Source: Strix aluco (lineage: Eukaryota > Chordata > Aves > Strigiformes > Strigidae). Taken from it: a stretch of DNA of 64,000 nucleotides. The notes under the pieces are model-generated. The model was not told where the DNA came from and made no database searches. It saw only the letters and a program-made list of their open reading frames with translations. Location of the stretch: positions 3,844,001-3,908,000 of the forward strand of contig NC_133942.1 of assembly GCF_031877795.1 (NCBI RefSeq). Reading direction: 5' to 3'. Positions 50,601 to 61,659 of the stretch are shown here, in pieces; position 1 is the first letter of the stretch; every line of letters begins with the position of its first letter. The translations under genes were made by a program, and so were the position numbers.

Positions 50601-53600
50601 CCTGGTCCAGCCGCCTCCTCCTGCTCCCAAGAAGAGGAAGCTGTAGATGATGGCAACAGGCTCTGGAAAAGCCCCTTCCAGTGGATTAACTGAACTGGGA
50701 CTTCCCAGTCACCCGTTTGCAGCTCAAGTCCTAGCGGCCTCTCAAACCCCACAGGACCACCCAGGGCTGATGAATCCAGGCTTCCAGCCCTTGCACACAC
50801 ATGACAAGACAGGGTAGGCTTCTGCTTAAATATATCTGCCCTGCTTCAGCTCCCTGCCACCAAACACCAGATCCATGTAGATATTCAATCTCCTCACCAG
50901 AGCAGCTGGAAAAGCCACAGGACAAAAAAAGAAAAACATCTATCCAGGGCTAGATCAGGAACTGCCTGGGCTAAACTGCATGTTCAGCAGGAGCTCAGAG
51001 AAGACACAGCAGCAGCAGATCTCCAGGAATACCTTGTTCTTATGCTCGCTCCTAGCCACTTGACATGAGATACCAGGTGAGAGCAACCCCATCTCACCCA
51101 GGACAACTGACCTTGACTGGGAACACACGGAGAGAAGCGGGGCAGTGGGGCAGGGAGCAGCTCTCACCAAGGACAGCCCAGCGGGGTCACGCTGATGGAG
51201 GACCTGCAGAAAACATGTTCCCTTCCCCATCCCTGCCCCCTCTGGGGATGTCCCCTGTCCAAACACCCAGCAGAGATGGAGGAGAGCCATGGAAAAGAGG
51301 ATTTGTGCCAGGAGGGACAAGACCATCTAGGCCATCTCTTTGAGAGGGAGGATCCCAGCATAGCTTCCCACATAGAAGGAGAGAAGGACAAGGACAAACC
51401 CATGAAGTGCTCAAGTCCTCGGTGGCTCTAAAGCAGTCCTTACCAGCTCTGTCTCCCAGAAGAGGCACACACCTAGTGTGAGCACAGCCAGGTACTTAGC
51501 ACCAAGGCTTTAAAGAAGCCAAGCAGCAACACCTGCCTCTTCCTACCACACCTCCAGCACTGCCAGGTGGTCAACATAGGTCTTGCAACATCCACATCTC
51601 CTGGCCATTTCTGCTTTTAAATAAGAGCTCTTGAAAGGAAGACCCAAGCGGAGCCAGACACTGCCCTGCAGCCCAGCAAGGGTCAAGTTATGTCTGAAAT
51701 ATTAGATGCAAAGGTACGAATACCCACCTTCAGTGAGGCTGCTCTAGAGCTGGGCTTTTGTTAAGAGACTGTTCCAAATCCTCCCAGAAACCAGCAAGGC
51801 TGACCATTCCCTTCTGCAAGATCAGCCCTTTAGCTGTGTTATCCACAGCCCTGCTTTTGCACAGCTGTGGCCACTCCAGCCCCTGGGGCCACAGTCCCAG
51901 CACCTAGAGCACACAAGGCTTTACCACCAGCAGTTAGACATCAGAGGACAGCAACAGCAGGAGCATGCTCTAGTGTCTCACCCACACCGTGCCACCCCCT
52001 CTCTCCAGGAAGCCACCCCGAGCTACATGCCTTTTTTTCCTGGAGACAAGCCATCTCCCACTTGTTCACACCAAGTAGCCCACCAAGCCTTCTTTCTAAG
52101 CCACCAGCAGAAGGGAGCCCCGCATCATCCTGCTGAGGACAGGGACGAGCTCTGCCGCAGCATCCCAAAGGCAGTCCCTGCTCCAGGCAGCCACCCTCAG
52201 GTCCCAGCAGCTCAGGCACATGGGCTACAGCTCTTCCCATGGGAGAGCATCCCAGGGGTGCCTCTCAGGCAGCCGGGGCCACCAGCAGAGCCGCAGCAGG
52301 GATACAGAGCCTTGGCCCCGGCCACCGCGATGTGGCTAGGGCCACTTGACGCGAGGCCGCTGGAATGCAGCGAGGCTGCTGGCTGCCCTGGGAGCCGGGA
52401 CTTATAAGGCACGGCAGCGAAAGGCAGGGAAGCAGGCTTGCAAAACAGGGCTGCAGGGAGGGAATCGCTTGGGAGCCCAGCCACAGGGCTTAAAAACAGG
52501 ACAGCACTCTCATCTTGCTGCCCCATATGGGACATGGGGCTGTCGGGTTCCTGCCACTGCACCGGGTGGACCCAGCCCTAGGCAATTTTGCTCCTCAGCA
52601 CATCAAACTCCCAGGAAACATAGGGGAGGGGAAAACTAGGGATGAGAGATGGCTGGTCTGTGCTAGGGAGAGCTCAGCAGGGAAGCAGGGCAGCCTCAAC
52701 ACCATGGAGCGTGGCTCCCAAGGGGAAGGGGCTTGCTAACAGGGTCCTTCACCACTCCATGCCTCAGTTTCCCCCCCCCACCAGGAGGGCTCAATAGCAC
52801 AGACACTACAAGAGCTGGCTGCCTGCTTGCACTTCCAGCAGTGGCAGAGCTCTGATGTCCTCAGGCAGCTCATGGGGCTGGCAGGCAGGGTAGCACTGAG
52901 CCCCAGTGCAGGATCAGACCAGGAGCTGCTCCAGCCAGGAAGCCCAGAGCAGCCACAGGTGCACGGGGCATCCCCCTCACACGTGAAAGATGTTCCCCGA
53001 TCCCCAGAGGGGAAAGAGGGCCTTAAACCTCCCCCAGCACGTGAAGCTATTAGGGCTTCAGGCATTTCCCTCTGAAACCAGCCTTTTGCATGAAAGGCAC
53101 CCAAGGATCAACATCCTGCTTACCCAGAGGGAAGGAAGGCAGGCTGACCACAAGCAAGCCCAAGTGCACAAGCATTTTGTCCCCAAGGCTGGGGTGTTTC
53201 ACATGTGACGCTGCTTATAGCTGGACCAGCCCCTCCCCGACATTGCTCTTCCCCAAGTCAGGCAGGGGGATGTCAACGGAGCTCAGCCACCCCTGTGGTC
53301 AGGGCAGGAAGGCATGAGAGAGAGGGGGAAGCAAGGAGAGGCACCAGCCCCTGCCTGGGGGAGCAGGAAGCACATGGGAGCCGATAAGTCCAGGCACAAC
53401 GGGGCAGCACCCAAGAATAGTCCACAGCCCCAGCAGAGGAAGCGCTGCTGGTGCAGCTCTGCAATGAAGACCCCCCCTGCTCCCTGCCTGTCCCCTGTGT
53501 CTCTGCAGGATCTCAGAAAAGGATGGCACCCAGGTGGGCTTGGGCCACAGCAGAGGTGCAGAGCTGTTGAAAGATTGCAACTCTCGAGAGATTACTGTCC

Positions 53601-56600
53601 CAACGGGGCCATTCCCCAGCTCAGGGAGATGCTGGTTGAGCATCCTGAGGATGCCATCGCAGCCTTCCACCGTGCCAAGAGGTCTGCAGAGCTAGAGAAG
53701 ACACACACAAGTATCACAGCGCATGTACAGAAGGATGCTCACATCCACGGTTGCACTACCCAGCCCGCTGCTCCAGAGACCCAGCAGCACATCTGCCACC
53801 CTCTGATGTTTAGGGACCTACAGGGACCTTTCGCCACTGGCTGGAGCCATGGACCTTACCCACAGGGACAGCTCTCACACTGGATGAATCTGCTGCTGAC
53901 CAGCTCCTCCTGCCCACACCCAGGCATTTGTTCTCCTGGCAGGAGACACAGAGATGAGACAAGTTCCTGCCAGCCTCTGCCCTGAGCAGAGGACATTAGT
54001 CTGGATGCAGGATCCTCACAAGGTAGGTTCTCATGTCCTCAGGTCCTTAAGCAAGTACATCTGTGTCTGCTTTGCCCCACCACAAGGCAGTTCCTGAGCA
54101 CTTTTCAGTCCTATGCCTCCTCTGCCCACAGAGCCAGGACACACCCAGAGAGGCACATGGATCTCTTCTTAAATCAACCCGATTCGGGGCAGCACACTAA
54201 TGGCCACGCCACAGCCCCATGGAGCATCCCTGGTATCTCCACAACCCAACAAGCAGCAAGTTGTCCACAAAACCCAAGTGATGGTGAGCTGAAAGTTCGC
54301 AGCAGTTCTCCACTGTTGACAGCAGTTATTGGAGGGTCACCCCAATCACAGGGAGACCTCTGAGGACACCAGTAGGATGACAAGCACTCACAGGACTAAG
54401 CCACCATTGCATCAGTCCAGCTCTTGGCAAGACAGGGCCACTAGGCACTGGGGAGGGGCTGTGCTACCCAAAAATGGACCAGAAATGCCAACCCTAACCA
54501 GCGTCTGCACCACAGGGCACTCTCCCCACAAGACCCCAGGCAGGCACCCAGCCCATACAATATAGAGGGCAAGGCAGAGGTAAGGCCACAAGCCCAGGAG
54601 AGCCTGGGGAGCAGGGCAGAGGGCGTAGCAGGAATGGATACGACACACAGCCCAAGCTTTAAGGCCCCCCACTAGAAACATGTCCCAGCCAGCTCCCTAC
54701 TGCAAGCAGGGGAACCCCGGGAGGTGAAGTTTCCTTCCCTCCTCCAGTACCTCCCGGAGGAGCTGGGTGCTTTCTCCAAGGCCACAGTTTGCTCTGCACT
54801 TCAAGCCACTACTATAGGTCACCCAGGGGAGTCACACTTTCAGATCAACACTGGCCTCCTGCCCTTGAGAGCAGACAGGAGGGACACACATCCCCAGGCC
54901 AACATCTTCTGACACAACCACGTACCAAGACCTGACCCCACACTAATGCAAGAACCCATCACAACATCCTTTGCAGCACAGGAGGGAATGTACCATCCCA
55001 AACTAGGAGGTGCAACAGTTCTGTAGCCTCTCCTGGGCTATGCAGCAGGGCTGGAGATCCTCTGCATGGGTAGGACTGCCCTAGTGGGTCCTCAGGTGTC
55101 CAGCAACCACAGCCTGCAGCCAGGCAAGCTCGGGCTCAGTGATCAAGGAGATCAATGGGCAAGGCCAGCACACGCAGTCCCATGCAACTGTCCTCTAGAG
55201 AAACCCACCCCAGCAGCCACTGGCTGGAGGCAGGATCTCATACCTCTGCTCTGCCACTCTGCCCTACCACAGGATAACAACCGGCCAGTCGGGCTCAAGA
55301 CTGTTCCTTCACACAGGGCACGCAGCAGAGGTCAGTATCTTGTCCTTGCTTGCGGGACAGTGTGCAGGAGATGATGTTCACTAGACAGATGGACAGAGCA
55401 AACCTCAGCACCATCCCTGCTCCCATCTCCAAGCAAGAGCCAGTGGGTGAGCCCTGGAGCCAAAGAAAGCCTCCCCACCCCAGACACACCAAGAAGAGCC
55501 CAGACCTTGTGTAAGCCTTGAGCTCCACACTCACCTGCCATCCAGCCATCATCTGAAGCATCCCAACACCCTTCGCTGTTGGGCTGAACTAAGGAGGGCA
55601 GCAGGCCCTGGGACAGGCAGCCTCTCAACCATGCCACGACCCTGCGGTGCAGCGGTCAAAGTGTCTTTGCCAAGCCTGCGGCATCCACTTCTGCCATGCC
55701 AAGGGCAGGGTCACCTGGCACACATCTCCTCCTGGTGCTGGTACCACTGCCCGCCCCAGGGTCCCTCCTCACCAGACGTGTCAGGCTGGCTCAGGATCGC
55801 AGTTACACCCACACACCTCAGCACGGCCCAGGTTCAGCAGCTCCAGCACCAGGGCCACGTCCCACCACCCCTCCCTCACTGGGTCCAACTTCACAGCACT
55901 GGGCACACAGGAGGAGTTCAGTTTCAGCTACTCCACGTGGAACACGGGTCTTTTAAAGTGCAGATGAATTCTTTCCACTTACAGCCTCTACCACATGAGC
56001 CATCCTCATGGCTGTTGCTGCAGAAGGTACTTTCCTGCTCCAGGGGTGGACTGTGATGTACAGGCAGCCCTGGGAACACGCTTTTGAGACTGCTCACCTC
56101 CAAATCTGAGAAGGCTACTGGGTCCCAGCTAGTGCCTGGCACTCCTGGAGAGAAGGTGCTGAGCACCTCGCTTCCACACTCATGCCCTGGTGAGGCTTCA
56201 AGCCAAAGCCTTTACTTCAGGCACATGGAGGTCCAGGACAGGCAGAAGCATAGCTCCATGATCCAATTGGCCATGCCAAATTATGAAGACTTTGCTAAGA
56301 CTAGCAAGCCCAAAGGATCTTCTGGCTCCAGAAGCCTTCCATACCAGTTCCAGCAAGAGTCATACTTGACTTCCTACAGTGCCAGTTTCTCTAGCAGAGG
56401 CGTGAGGAAGGACAAAGCCTGAACCACTTCTAGCTACCTTCCAGACATCTCCAAGGGCATCCTTCCTACTTTGGTGAGGGGAAAGCAGAGTCCCCTGCTA
56501 GCACGGGAGCCTTTGTGTTTGGCCCTTCATAACTTCTGCAGTCTCCACCAGAAAGCCCTTCATTTTGAGGCCAAGTAGGGAAAGCTCTGCTCAGCAACTC

Positions 56601-59600
56601 CTCAGATTAGCCAGGGAGGAAGGCTCATTTCTGAAGCAGGGTCTTGTTTACTAGGCCAGCTACAGAGCCAGGTAGCAGAAGGAAGAACAGCTACCCCATC
56701 ATGGGGACTAGCTGAGATATTGATGCTCAAAGCAACTTAGACTCATGTCTAAGAAGCTTAGATTTGAAAGAGCAAGAAAAGAGAAGGAAGCTCCTTTACA
56801 GGGTATTTACAGAGGTACCAGGACATGAGGAGATAACGGGGACATTCCCACATCCCTCCCCCAGTAAGAGCAACTCATTGATAGATGAAGAGGAGGTCTG
56901 GGAACACACCACTTCCCAGAACCTCTGCATGCATGGTGACTTCAGGGTATTTGCTCAGCCAACAATCTGTCACTAACAGAAAGCTGCATCTAACATTGAA
57001 GGGACTTACGATGCATGAAAACAGCTCTGAAGCACCATCCTGGTTCAGCCAGACCGAGTACAAGAAGATTAGCAAGTGGTGACCATAACTACTACACCCT
57101 CAAGTTCTTTGTAGCAAAGAGCAGCATTGCAGAGTCATTTGACTTCAGAAATTACATTAACCTTATTTGTTTCAAGTCAGAGAGCTAGAATCCATGCATG
57201 CAAGAGGTATCTAGGTCCACTCAAGCAGAGATTACAGAAATCAAGAGATGCCTGGCACCAGTCCATGGAGCGCTACAGACATCCAGCACGTAACACAAGC
57301 TGCTCACCAGTGGCGTTCCCAGGCAGTTCTGGCAGCCCCAGCATGCAACAGCTACGAAAGGCCAGGGATGAAGGACTCACTACCAAGGAGGCTGTCTGGG
57401 AGCCGAGAGCCTTCTGCCTCCCCTAACAGAGCATCTTCTAACTCTAACGGGTAACACCGCAGCCTTTCCATGGACCAACAGGGAAGATGATCCTCTCCTA
57501 GCAGAGCTTAGCCAGGTAGCTTCTCCTGGCCCTCATCTGGGCTCTGCCTACCCAGCACAATGTTTCCATGATTTCCATGTTCAGCAGTCCATGATGCTCA
57601 AGCTCTACCACGACAGCAGCAGCCACCACCCATGGAGCTGCAAGCAGCCCTCAAGACCAGCCAAGGGAAGGGAAGGGGCCAAGAGAACACATGGGATAAC
57701 CACAGATTTCAGCCTCCTGCTTTTGGCATCCAGACAGTCAACTCCAGATTTCCCCCCACGGGCCTACAACTTCCCAGTGACCTCCTGGGAGAGCAAGGAT
57801 GAACTTCCAGAGCAGAAGCAACACTTCTGCACCAGTCACCTAAGGCAGCAGGGTGAACACACGGCACCCTTACTGCAATACAGCCACAAAACACAACACG
57901 CTGTGTCTTGTGGTAAGCAAGGAAGTTCCTCTGGCTGCTGGAGGAAGTTCTGCCTGCAACAGGGGTGTGCAGCACCTAGGCAGCTGCCTGTCTCACACCA
58001 CCCCTCAGGAGCGCCAAGACGTATGCCGTCACACAGATTGGCGGCTGCCTGGAAAACTAAACAGAAGATAGCAGCAAGTGGGGAGGGATCGAGTTTGGGG
58101 AGGTGTCTGGTGAGGAACAGCAGGGACTGACATTAGGCCCTGTTTGTTTAACATTCCCGTTAACGACCTCGAGAGGAGCGAGAGGCATTCCTGTCCTCCG
58201 CATGTCACCAGCAGGAAGCGGCTGCGAGATCCAGGGGCTTGCAGATAAGATAAAGGGAAAGGCTGAATTTGGGAGCTTCGCCCCACCATATCTGGGGCAC
58301 AGGCACACGGCGCCCTTCTGCAAACGCTCGGGGAGGCGGTGAAGGAGGCTCACAGGGGGGAAAACGGAGGAGTGTCTGCAGTGCCAGGATCTGGCGGTGT
58401 TATCCGTGCAGTTTGGGAAGATATTCCAGCACACCCTCCTGCTTGCGTTGGGACTGAAGGATTCCACTTCACACTAAACGTATTTATTGATCTCTATCAA
58501 GGGGAGCTCTGGGCAAGAATTTAGGTGGGCTGTGGGATCAAGCCTCCCAGACCATGCCAGGACCCTGAACGCAAGGTCACTCAGCTTCTTCTGCGGTGAG
58601 GAATGGCTCCTGGTCAGCCAGGAGGACGCACAGGAAAAACAAGCTTTCAGAGGGTTCCTGCGGGCGCGGAGCAGCCACCACAGAGCCCAACCAAGAGCTC
58701 ATCACCCACAGCATTATTTATGATGGATCCTGGCAGAGGGAGGGCAACCCCACCAGGGATGGGGACACCCCCCCCACCAGTCCCAGCCCACCACCTCCCA
58801 GACACCCTCGGTCACCTCCAGGGTAGTCAGTCCTTTGTTGCACCCCTGGGCGCAGGGTGACAAATGCTCCTGGCAAGGCTGCCGACCATCTAGCAGGGTA
58901 GACTGAACCGTCCCCCTCCCTGCACACAGCCGGAGGCAGCGTGACGGAGAGCAGGGGCCGCTTCTGTTCAACCCTTGCCCAGTTTCCCAGGGATGCAATC
59001 TTTAACTCGGTTTTCCAGCCACCAACGATCACTCCAGGGAGGACTGGCCTCCCCAAAGGGCTGGGATTTCCAGGCTCTCGAAACACAACTGCCAGCACCC
59101 ACTTCGCCAAAGTACCACCCTGCAGCAGGGAACGGGCCGGCTCTGCCCCAGCACCAAGAGCTCACCCAGCCACCACTGGCAAGGCACCAGCCCAGCCGGA
59201 GCAACGCCACTGGAATGTGCCAAGCGGCATCGACCTCGGCGAGCTTTGCAGGCCAGTGAATAATTGGATCAAGGAGCCGCATTGAGTCTTCTGCGCACGC
59301 GTGCACAGCCCACGAAACCCCCCGGTACCGAGCCTCCCCACACCGGGGAAGCAGCACAGGGCCCCAGGTGCTCTGTCTCTCTGCCCACCCACACCAGTGC
59401 CACCCAGTGAGGTTGGTGTCACCAGCAGCATCGCATCTACATCCCATCGCATCACCTAAACCCTGCTCCACACAGGGGAGAGAAACGTTACGGCCGCCGC
59501 CTGCCAATCCATTCCACCCCATTACCCAGGTCCCCCCACGCCGGGGCTGAAGACGAGCGGGTACGATGGCCCCAAGACAGCTGGTGCACGGGGACCGTGC

Positions 59601-60766
59601 AGCCCCGGTGGTGGCGGAGCAAGCCAGGCGCCATGTTGCGGCGGCACGAGCGCACGGCGCACCGGAGAAGGGCGAGGGGAGGGGGCAGAGCACCTCCCTG
59701 GTCCCGAGGGCCAGGCGTGGAGGACTGCAGCAAAATGCTACCGAGGCCGAGCGTTTTCCAGTGCCCTCTCCAAGATGGAGGGTGGCTGGCGACCCATCGC
59801 GCCAACGCCTGCTCGAGGAGTACGATGAGAGAGGCGCTGTGCTAGCAGCGATGCTGCTGCCCAGCCAGCAGCTCCGACAGCTGGAGGGCAAACGTGCAAG
59901 GCTGCAAACTCAGCTTCAGCATGTGGCTACGGACAAGTGACCCTTGCAAGCCCTCCCAGTGCAGAGTCCAGCAGCATCCAGGCTCTGGCTTGCAATGGCC
60001 ATCGAGGGAAAGGGGACTGCTAGCAGGGCAGCTCACAGCCCCCCAGCCCGGCTGCCAGCACATGGGGAGCAGGGCAAGGTCTCCACCACCGCGGTCCAAG
60101 CGTGTCCGCAACATGGGCAGAGCGGTGCCAGGATGCAGGAGCCTGGTGCCCTCCGGCCGCAGGGGCTTGGGGACAGGACACCATGCCCACAGGCACTGGC
60201 TAGGCTGGAGGGAGGGGGAGACCTGCCGGTCCCCTGCCCCGCGGGGCTACAGGGACACTGGGCTGACGAGGGGGCTCCCAGCCGGCAGCCGGGGCTCGCC
60301 CTGCCCGGCCGCCAGCCCCTACCCCCTCCCCGGGATGGCCCGGGGGGCTCCAGCCCCGAGAGCCGCTCCCAGCACCCAGCCCGGGGGGGCTCTAGCCCCG
60401 GCTCCCCAGCTGCCTCCGTACTCCAGCTCCCGCGGCCCCGCCTCAGCTCCCCAGCCCGGGGCGGCCCCGGCGTCCCGCCTCCGGTTCCCCGACGACCCGG
60501 GGGGTCCAACCCCGAGGCCGCCTCCTCGGTTCCCCGACCACGGCACTGCCCTGCGCTCCGTCCCCGGTTCCCCGACGCCCCGGTGCCGCATCCCCACCGC
60601 CCCATCGCCAGTCCCCCGACACCACCGTGCTCCACCGCCGGTGCCCCGACGCCCCGGTGCTCCATCCCCGCCGTGCCCCATCCCCGGTTTCCCGCCCGGT
60701 GCCCACCTCCTCCTCGACGTTGCCGCTGCCGTTGGTGTGCTCGGTGTCCTTGTTGAGGTTGCTCAT
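32630..60766 (-). CDS. RBPMS2: RNA-binding protein with multiple splicing 2 (hermes), complete coding region in seven exons
   Basis: RBPMS2 is an RRM protein that binds tandem CAC-type RNA sites and regulates splicing and mRNA fate in smooth muscle precursors, heart and some neurons. The joined exons (60766-60707, 47683-47606, 46921-46883, 46319-46257, 44685-44535, 43863-43715, 32692-32630) total 603 nt, giving 200 residues and a TAG stop. The single RRM spans about residues 21-98, with RNP2 LFVSGL (24-29) and RNP1 ending KQPVGFVTF. Leu40 in the helix RELYLLF aligns, by my count, with Leu49 of human RBPMS2, reported to mediate homodimerisation. The C-terminal half is low complexity, with eight alanines before LHAQ and the typical end QGWKSRQFC. 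All introns are GT-AG and all phases close. The N-terminal tail is shorter than in human by about nine residues. I read it as the RBPMS2 rather than the RBPMS paralogue from the MSNL start and C-terminus. Confidence 0.97.
38804..38912 (-). mobile_element. Severely 5'-truncated CR1 tail
   Basis: These 109 bp are nearly the same as the 3' end of the CR1 at 7,667, with shared blocks cacagaatcatct, ggttggaaa, ccagtccaacc, and ccagatccctcagcgctggg. The copy begins abruptly after the 'gctgggtcaaccc' point and is a clear intronic insertion. Confidence 0.93.
39551..39594. repeat. 17-bp tandem repeat, about 2.6 units
   Basis: The unit gagtcctgcccatagca occurs twice exactly, followed by a 10-bp partial copy, in RBPMS2 intron 6. 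Confidence 0.93.
43715..43863 (-). CDS. RBPMS2: RBPMS2 coding exon 6 (Ala/Pro-rich region)
   Basis: The exon is 149 nt, with a gtctag acceptor and a GTGAGT donor. It encodes [20 protein letters not shown], the [16 protein letters not shown] segment, eight consecutive alanines and LHAQ. The alanine run uses mixed GCN codons, so simple slippage is unlikely. Confidence 0.97.
44535..44685 (-). CDS. RBPMS2: RBPMS2 coding exon 5
   Basis: The exon is 151 nt, with a tgacag acceptor and a GTGAGT donor. It encodes [20 protein letters not shown], then [14 protein letters not shown] and the [13 protein letters not shown] segment, ending one base into the Tyr codon completed by exon 6. It finishes the RRM and starts the C-terminal region. 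Confidence 0.97.
46257..46319 (-). CDS. RBPMS2: RBPMS2 coding exon 4 (RNP1)
   Basis: The exon is 63 nt and 21 residues, [20 protein letters not shown] plus N, with a ttttag acceptor and a GTGAGT donor. It contains the aromatic RNP1 core GFVTF, which contacts RNA, and helix 2. Confidence 0.97.
46883..46921 (-). CDS. RBPMS2: RBPMS2 coding exon 3 (39-nt exon)
   Basis: This 39-nt exon encodes [13 protein letters not shown], with a ctgcag acceptor and a GTACCT donor, phase 0 on both sides. It is too short for an ORF scan. It was identified from the expected RRM beta-2 segment. Confidence 0.96.
47606..47683 (-). CDS. RBPMS2: RBPMS2 coding exon 2 (RNP2)
   Basis: The exon is 78 nt and 26 residues, [20 protein letters not shown] through LFRPFK, with a ctcctag acceptor and a GTAAGA donor. 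It holds the first RRM strand (RNP2) and helix 1, the proposed dimer surface. Confidence 0.97.
50365..50480 (+). mobile_element. Possible ancient CR1/L3 remnant
   Basis: The block 'agatgatctagaaaagggtaaggggacagtgag' resembles the conserved CR1/L3 reverse-transcriptase segment around 'aatgatctggaaaa...'. Only one block is convincing and its flanks do not follow the consensus, so this is tentative. Confidence 0.3.
52343..52409. promoter_or_regulatory. Candidate muscle-type enhancer motif cluster
   Basis: Within 67 bp there is an NKX2-5-type site (cacttga, 52,343-52,349), a TEAD/MCAT-type tggaatg (52,361-52,367) and a CArG-like acttataagg (52,400-52,409) with one mismatch to CC(A/T)6GG. The local sequence is CpG-containing, unlike most of the intron. 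Motifs this short occur by chance. Only the clustering inside a smooth-muscle/heart gene makes it worth noting. Confidence 0.25.
58105..58190 (+). mobile_element. Possible ancient CR1-type LINE remnant
   Basis: The stretch 'ggccctgtttgtttaacatt' followed by 'cccgttaacgacctcgagag' resembles the CR1 reverse-transcriptase region that encodes LFNIFINDLE-type residues. It is short and diverged. Confidence 0.35.
59566..59940 (+). other. Uncharacterised ORF with coiled-coil-like C-terminus, antisense to RBPMS2 intron 1
   Basis: This 124-codon open frame is not recognised as any family. The first about 75 residues look like composition-driven Ala/Arg/Pro-rich translation. The last about 46 residues (from [20 protein letters not shown] to the stop) show heptad-like leucines, a balanced charged content and coding-like codons. 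It lies 0.8-1.2 kb from RBPMS2 exon 1 on the opposite strand. It could be chance, an old retrocopy fragment, or an exon of an antisense transcript. Confidence 0.2.
60483..60660. repeat. Degenerate GC-rich repeat beside RBPMS2 exon 1
   Basis: Five copies of a ggttccccgacgccccgg-like block start at about 60,483, 60,528, 60,566, 60,610 and 60,640. Their spacing of 30-45 bp is irregular. The array is inside intron 1, about 50 bp from the exon 1 donor and within the CpG island. Confidence 0.7.
60707..60766 (-). CDS. RBPMS2: RBPMS2 coding exon 1
   Basis: Encodes the 20 residues beginning [16 protein letters not shown] and ending VEEE. The ATG at 60766-60764 has A at -3 (ccaccATGA), a good Kozak context. 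The donor is GAG|GTGGGC, phase 0. It lies inside a CpG island. Confidence 0.95.
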
Positions 60767-61181
60767 GGTGGGGTGCCGGGGTAGGGGGGCGGACGGGGCG
60801 GGGGGTTGTGCGGTTGCTCCGGAGCTCCGCGGGACCGGGCCGGGAGCAGGGGGCCGGTGCGGGGCCGGTGCGCGGGGGGGCGGTGCGGGGCGGTGCGGGG
60901 CGGCGCTGCCCTCCCGGCTCACATGCGGCGTCCCGGGACCGCGCCGCTGTTAAGGGCCGGGGCTGGGGCCGGGGCCGGAGCGGGGCCGAGCGGAGCGCAA
61001 CGAGCCGCAGCTGCGGGGCCGACGCGCCCCAGCCCCCGCCGCCGCTCCCGGTGCCGCCGCCGCCGCGCACCGAGCAGCGGGGCCGGGACCCGCCCGCCCC
61101 CGCCCCGCCCGCCCGGGGCCGCCCCCGGGCCGCCCGCCGCCAATCCCGGCCCGGCCCGCCCCCCCCGGGGGGGTGCGGGGC

Positions 61182-61206
61182 TTTTTTTTGTTGTTGTTGT
61201 TGTTGG
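61182..61206. repeat. Poly-T plus (GTT)n simple repeat
   Basis: Eight T are followed by about five GTT triplets. It lies in the RBPMS2 upstream region and breaks the otherwise continuous CpG-rich DNA. Confidence 0.9.
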
Positions 61207-61659
61207 GCTCGAGTTATTTTAATTTATTTTTTTTCCCCTCCTTTCCACGAAAAACTTTCTCAACTTTGATGAACTTTCGGGCTTCGACTTTCTTAAAGGG
61301 CCCGCCGGCCTCTCCGCCCGCAGCGGGGCCGGGCTGCGCCCTCCGGGGCATCGCCGGGGCGGGGGGAGGATGTGGCTGAAGCCCGCGGGGGTCCGAGCGC
61401 CCCGGGACCGCAGCCCCCCAGCCCTGGGACGGCAACTCTGTAACCCGCCGATGAAAGCCCCGAGCCCCAGGAACAGCCGCCCCGGGAGCTCGGGACATGG
61501 CTCCTTAACCCCGGGACGGCGGCCCCGAGACCCCAAATCCCCCCCAACAGCAGCCGCCGGTTCCCGGGGGCCAACAGCCCAATTCCTCCTGCCAGAGCAG
61601 CCCCAGGTCCCCGCAGAGAGCCGGTGGGTGCCCGGATCACAGCCCCCATCTCAGGCCCG

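Larger units (their letters stand above)
47684..60706 (-). other. RBPMS2: RBPMS2 intron 1 (13 kb)
   Basis: This long first intron contains possible decayed LINE remnants (50,365-50,480; 58,105-58,190), a muscle-motif cluster (52,343-52,409), a coiled-coil-like ORF (59,566-59,940, plus) and a degenerate GC-rich repeat next to exon 1 (60,483-60,660). Confidence 0.85.

Noticed and set aside
59894..61070. Long ORFs (296, 270 and 345 codons) over the RBPMS2 CpG island
   Set aside because: This is the same composition effect. RBPMS2 exon 1 explains the coding part, and the remainder is low-complexity Pro/Gly/Arg translation.
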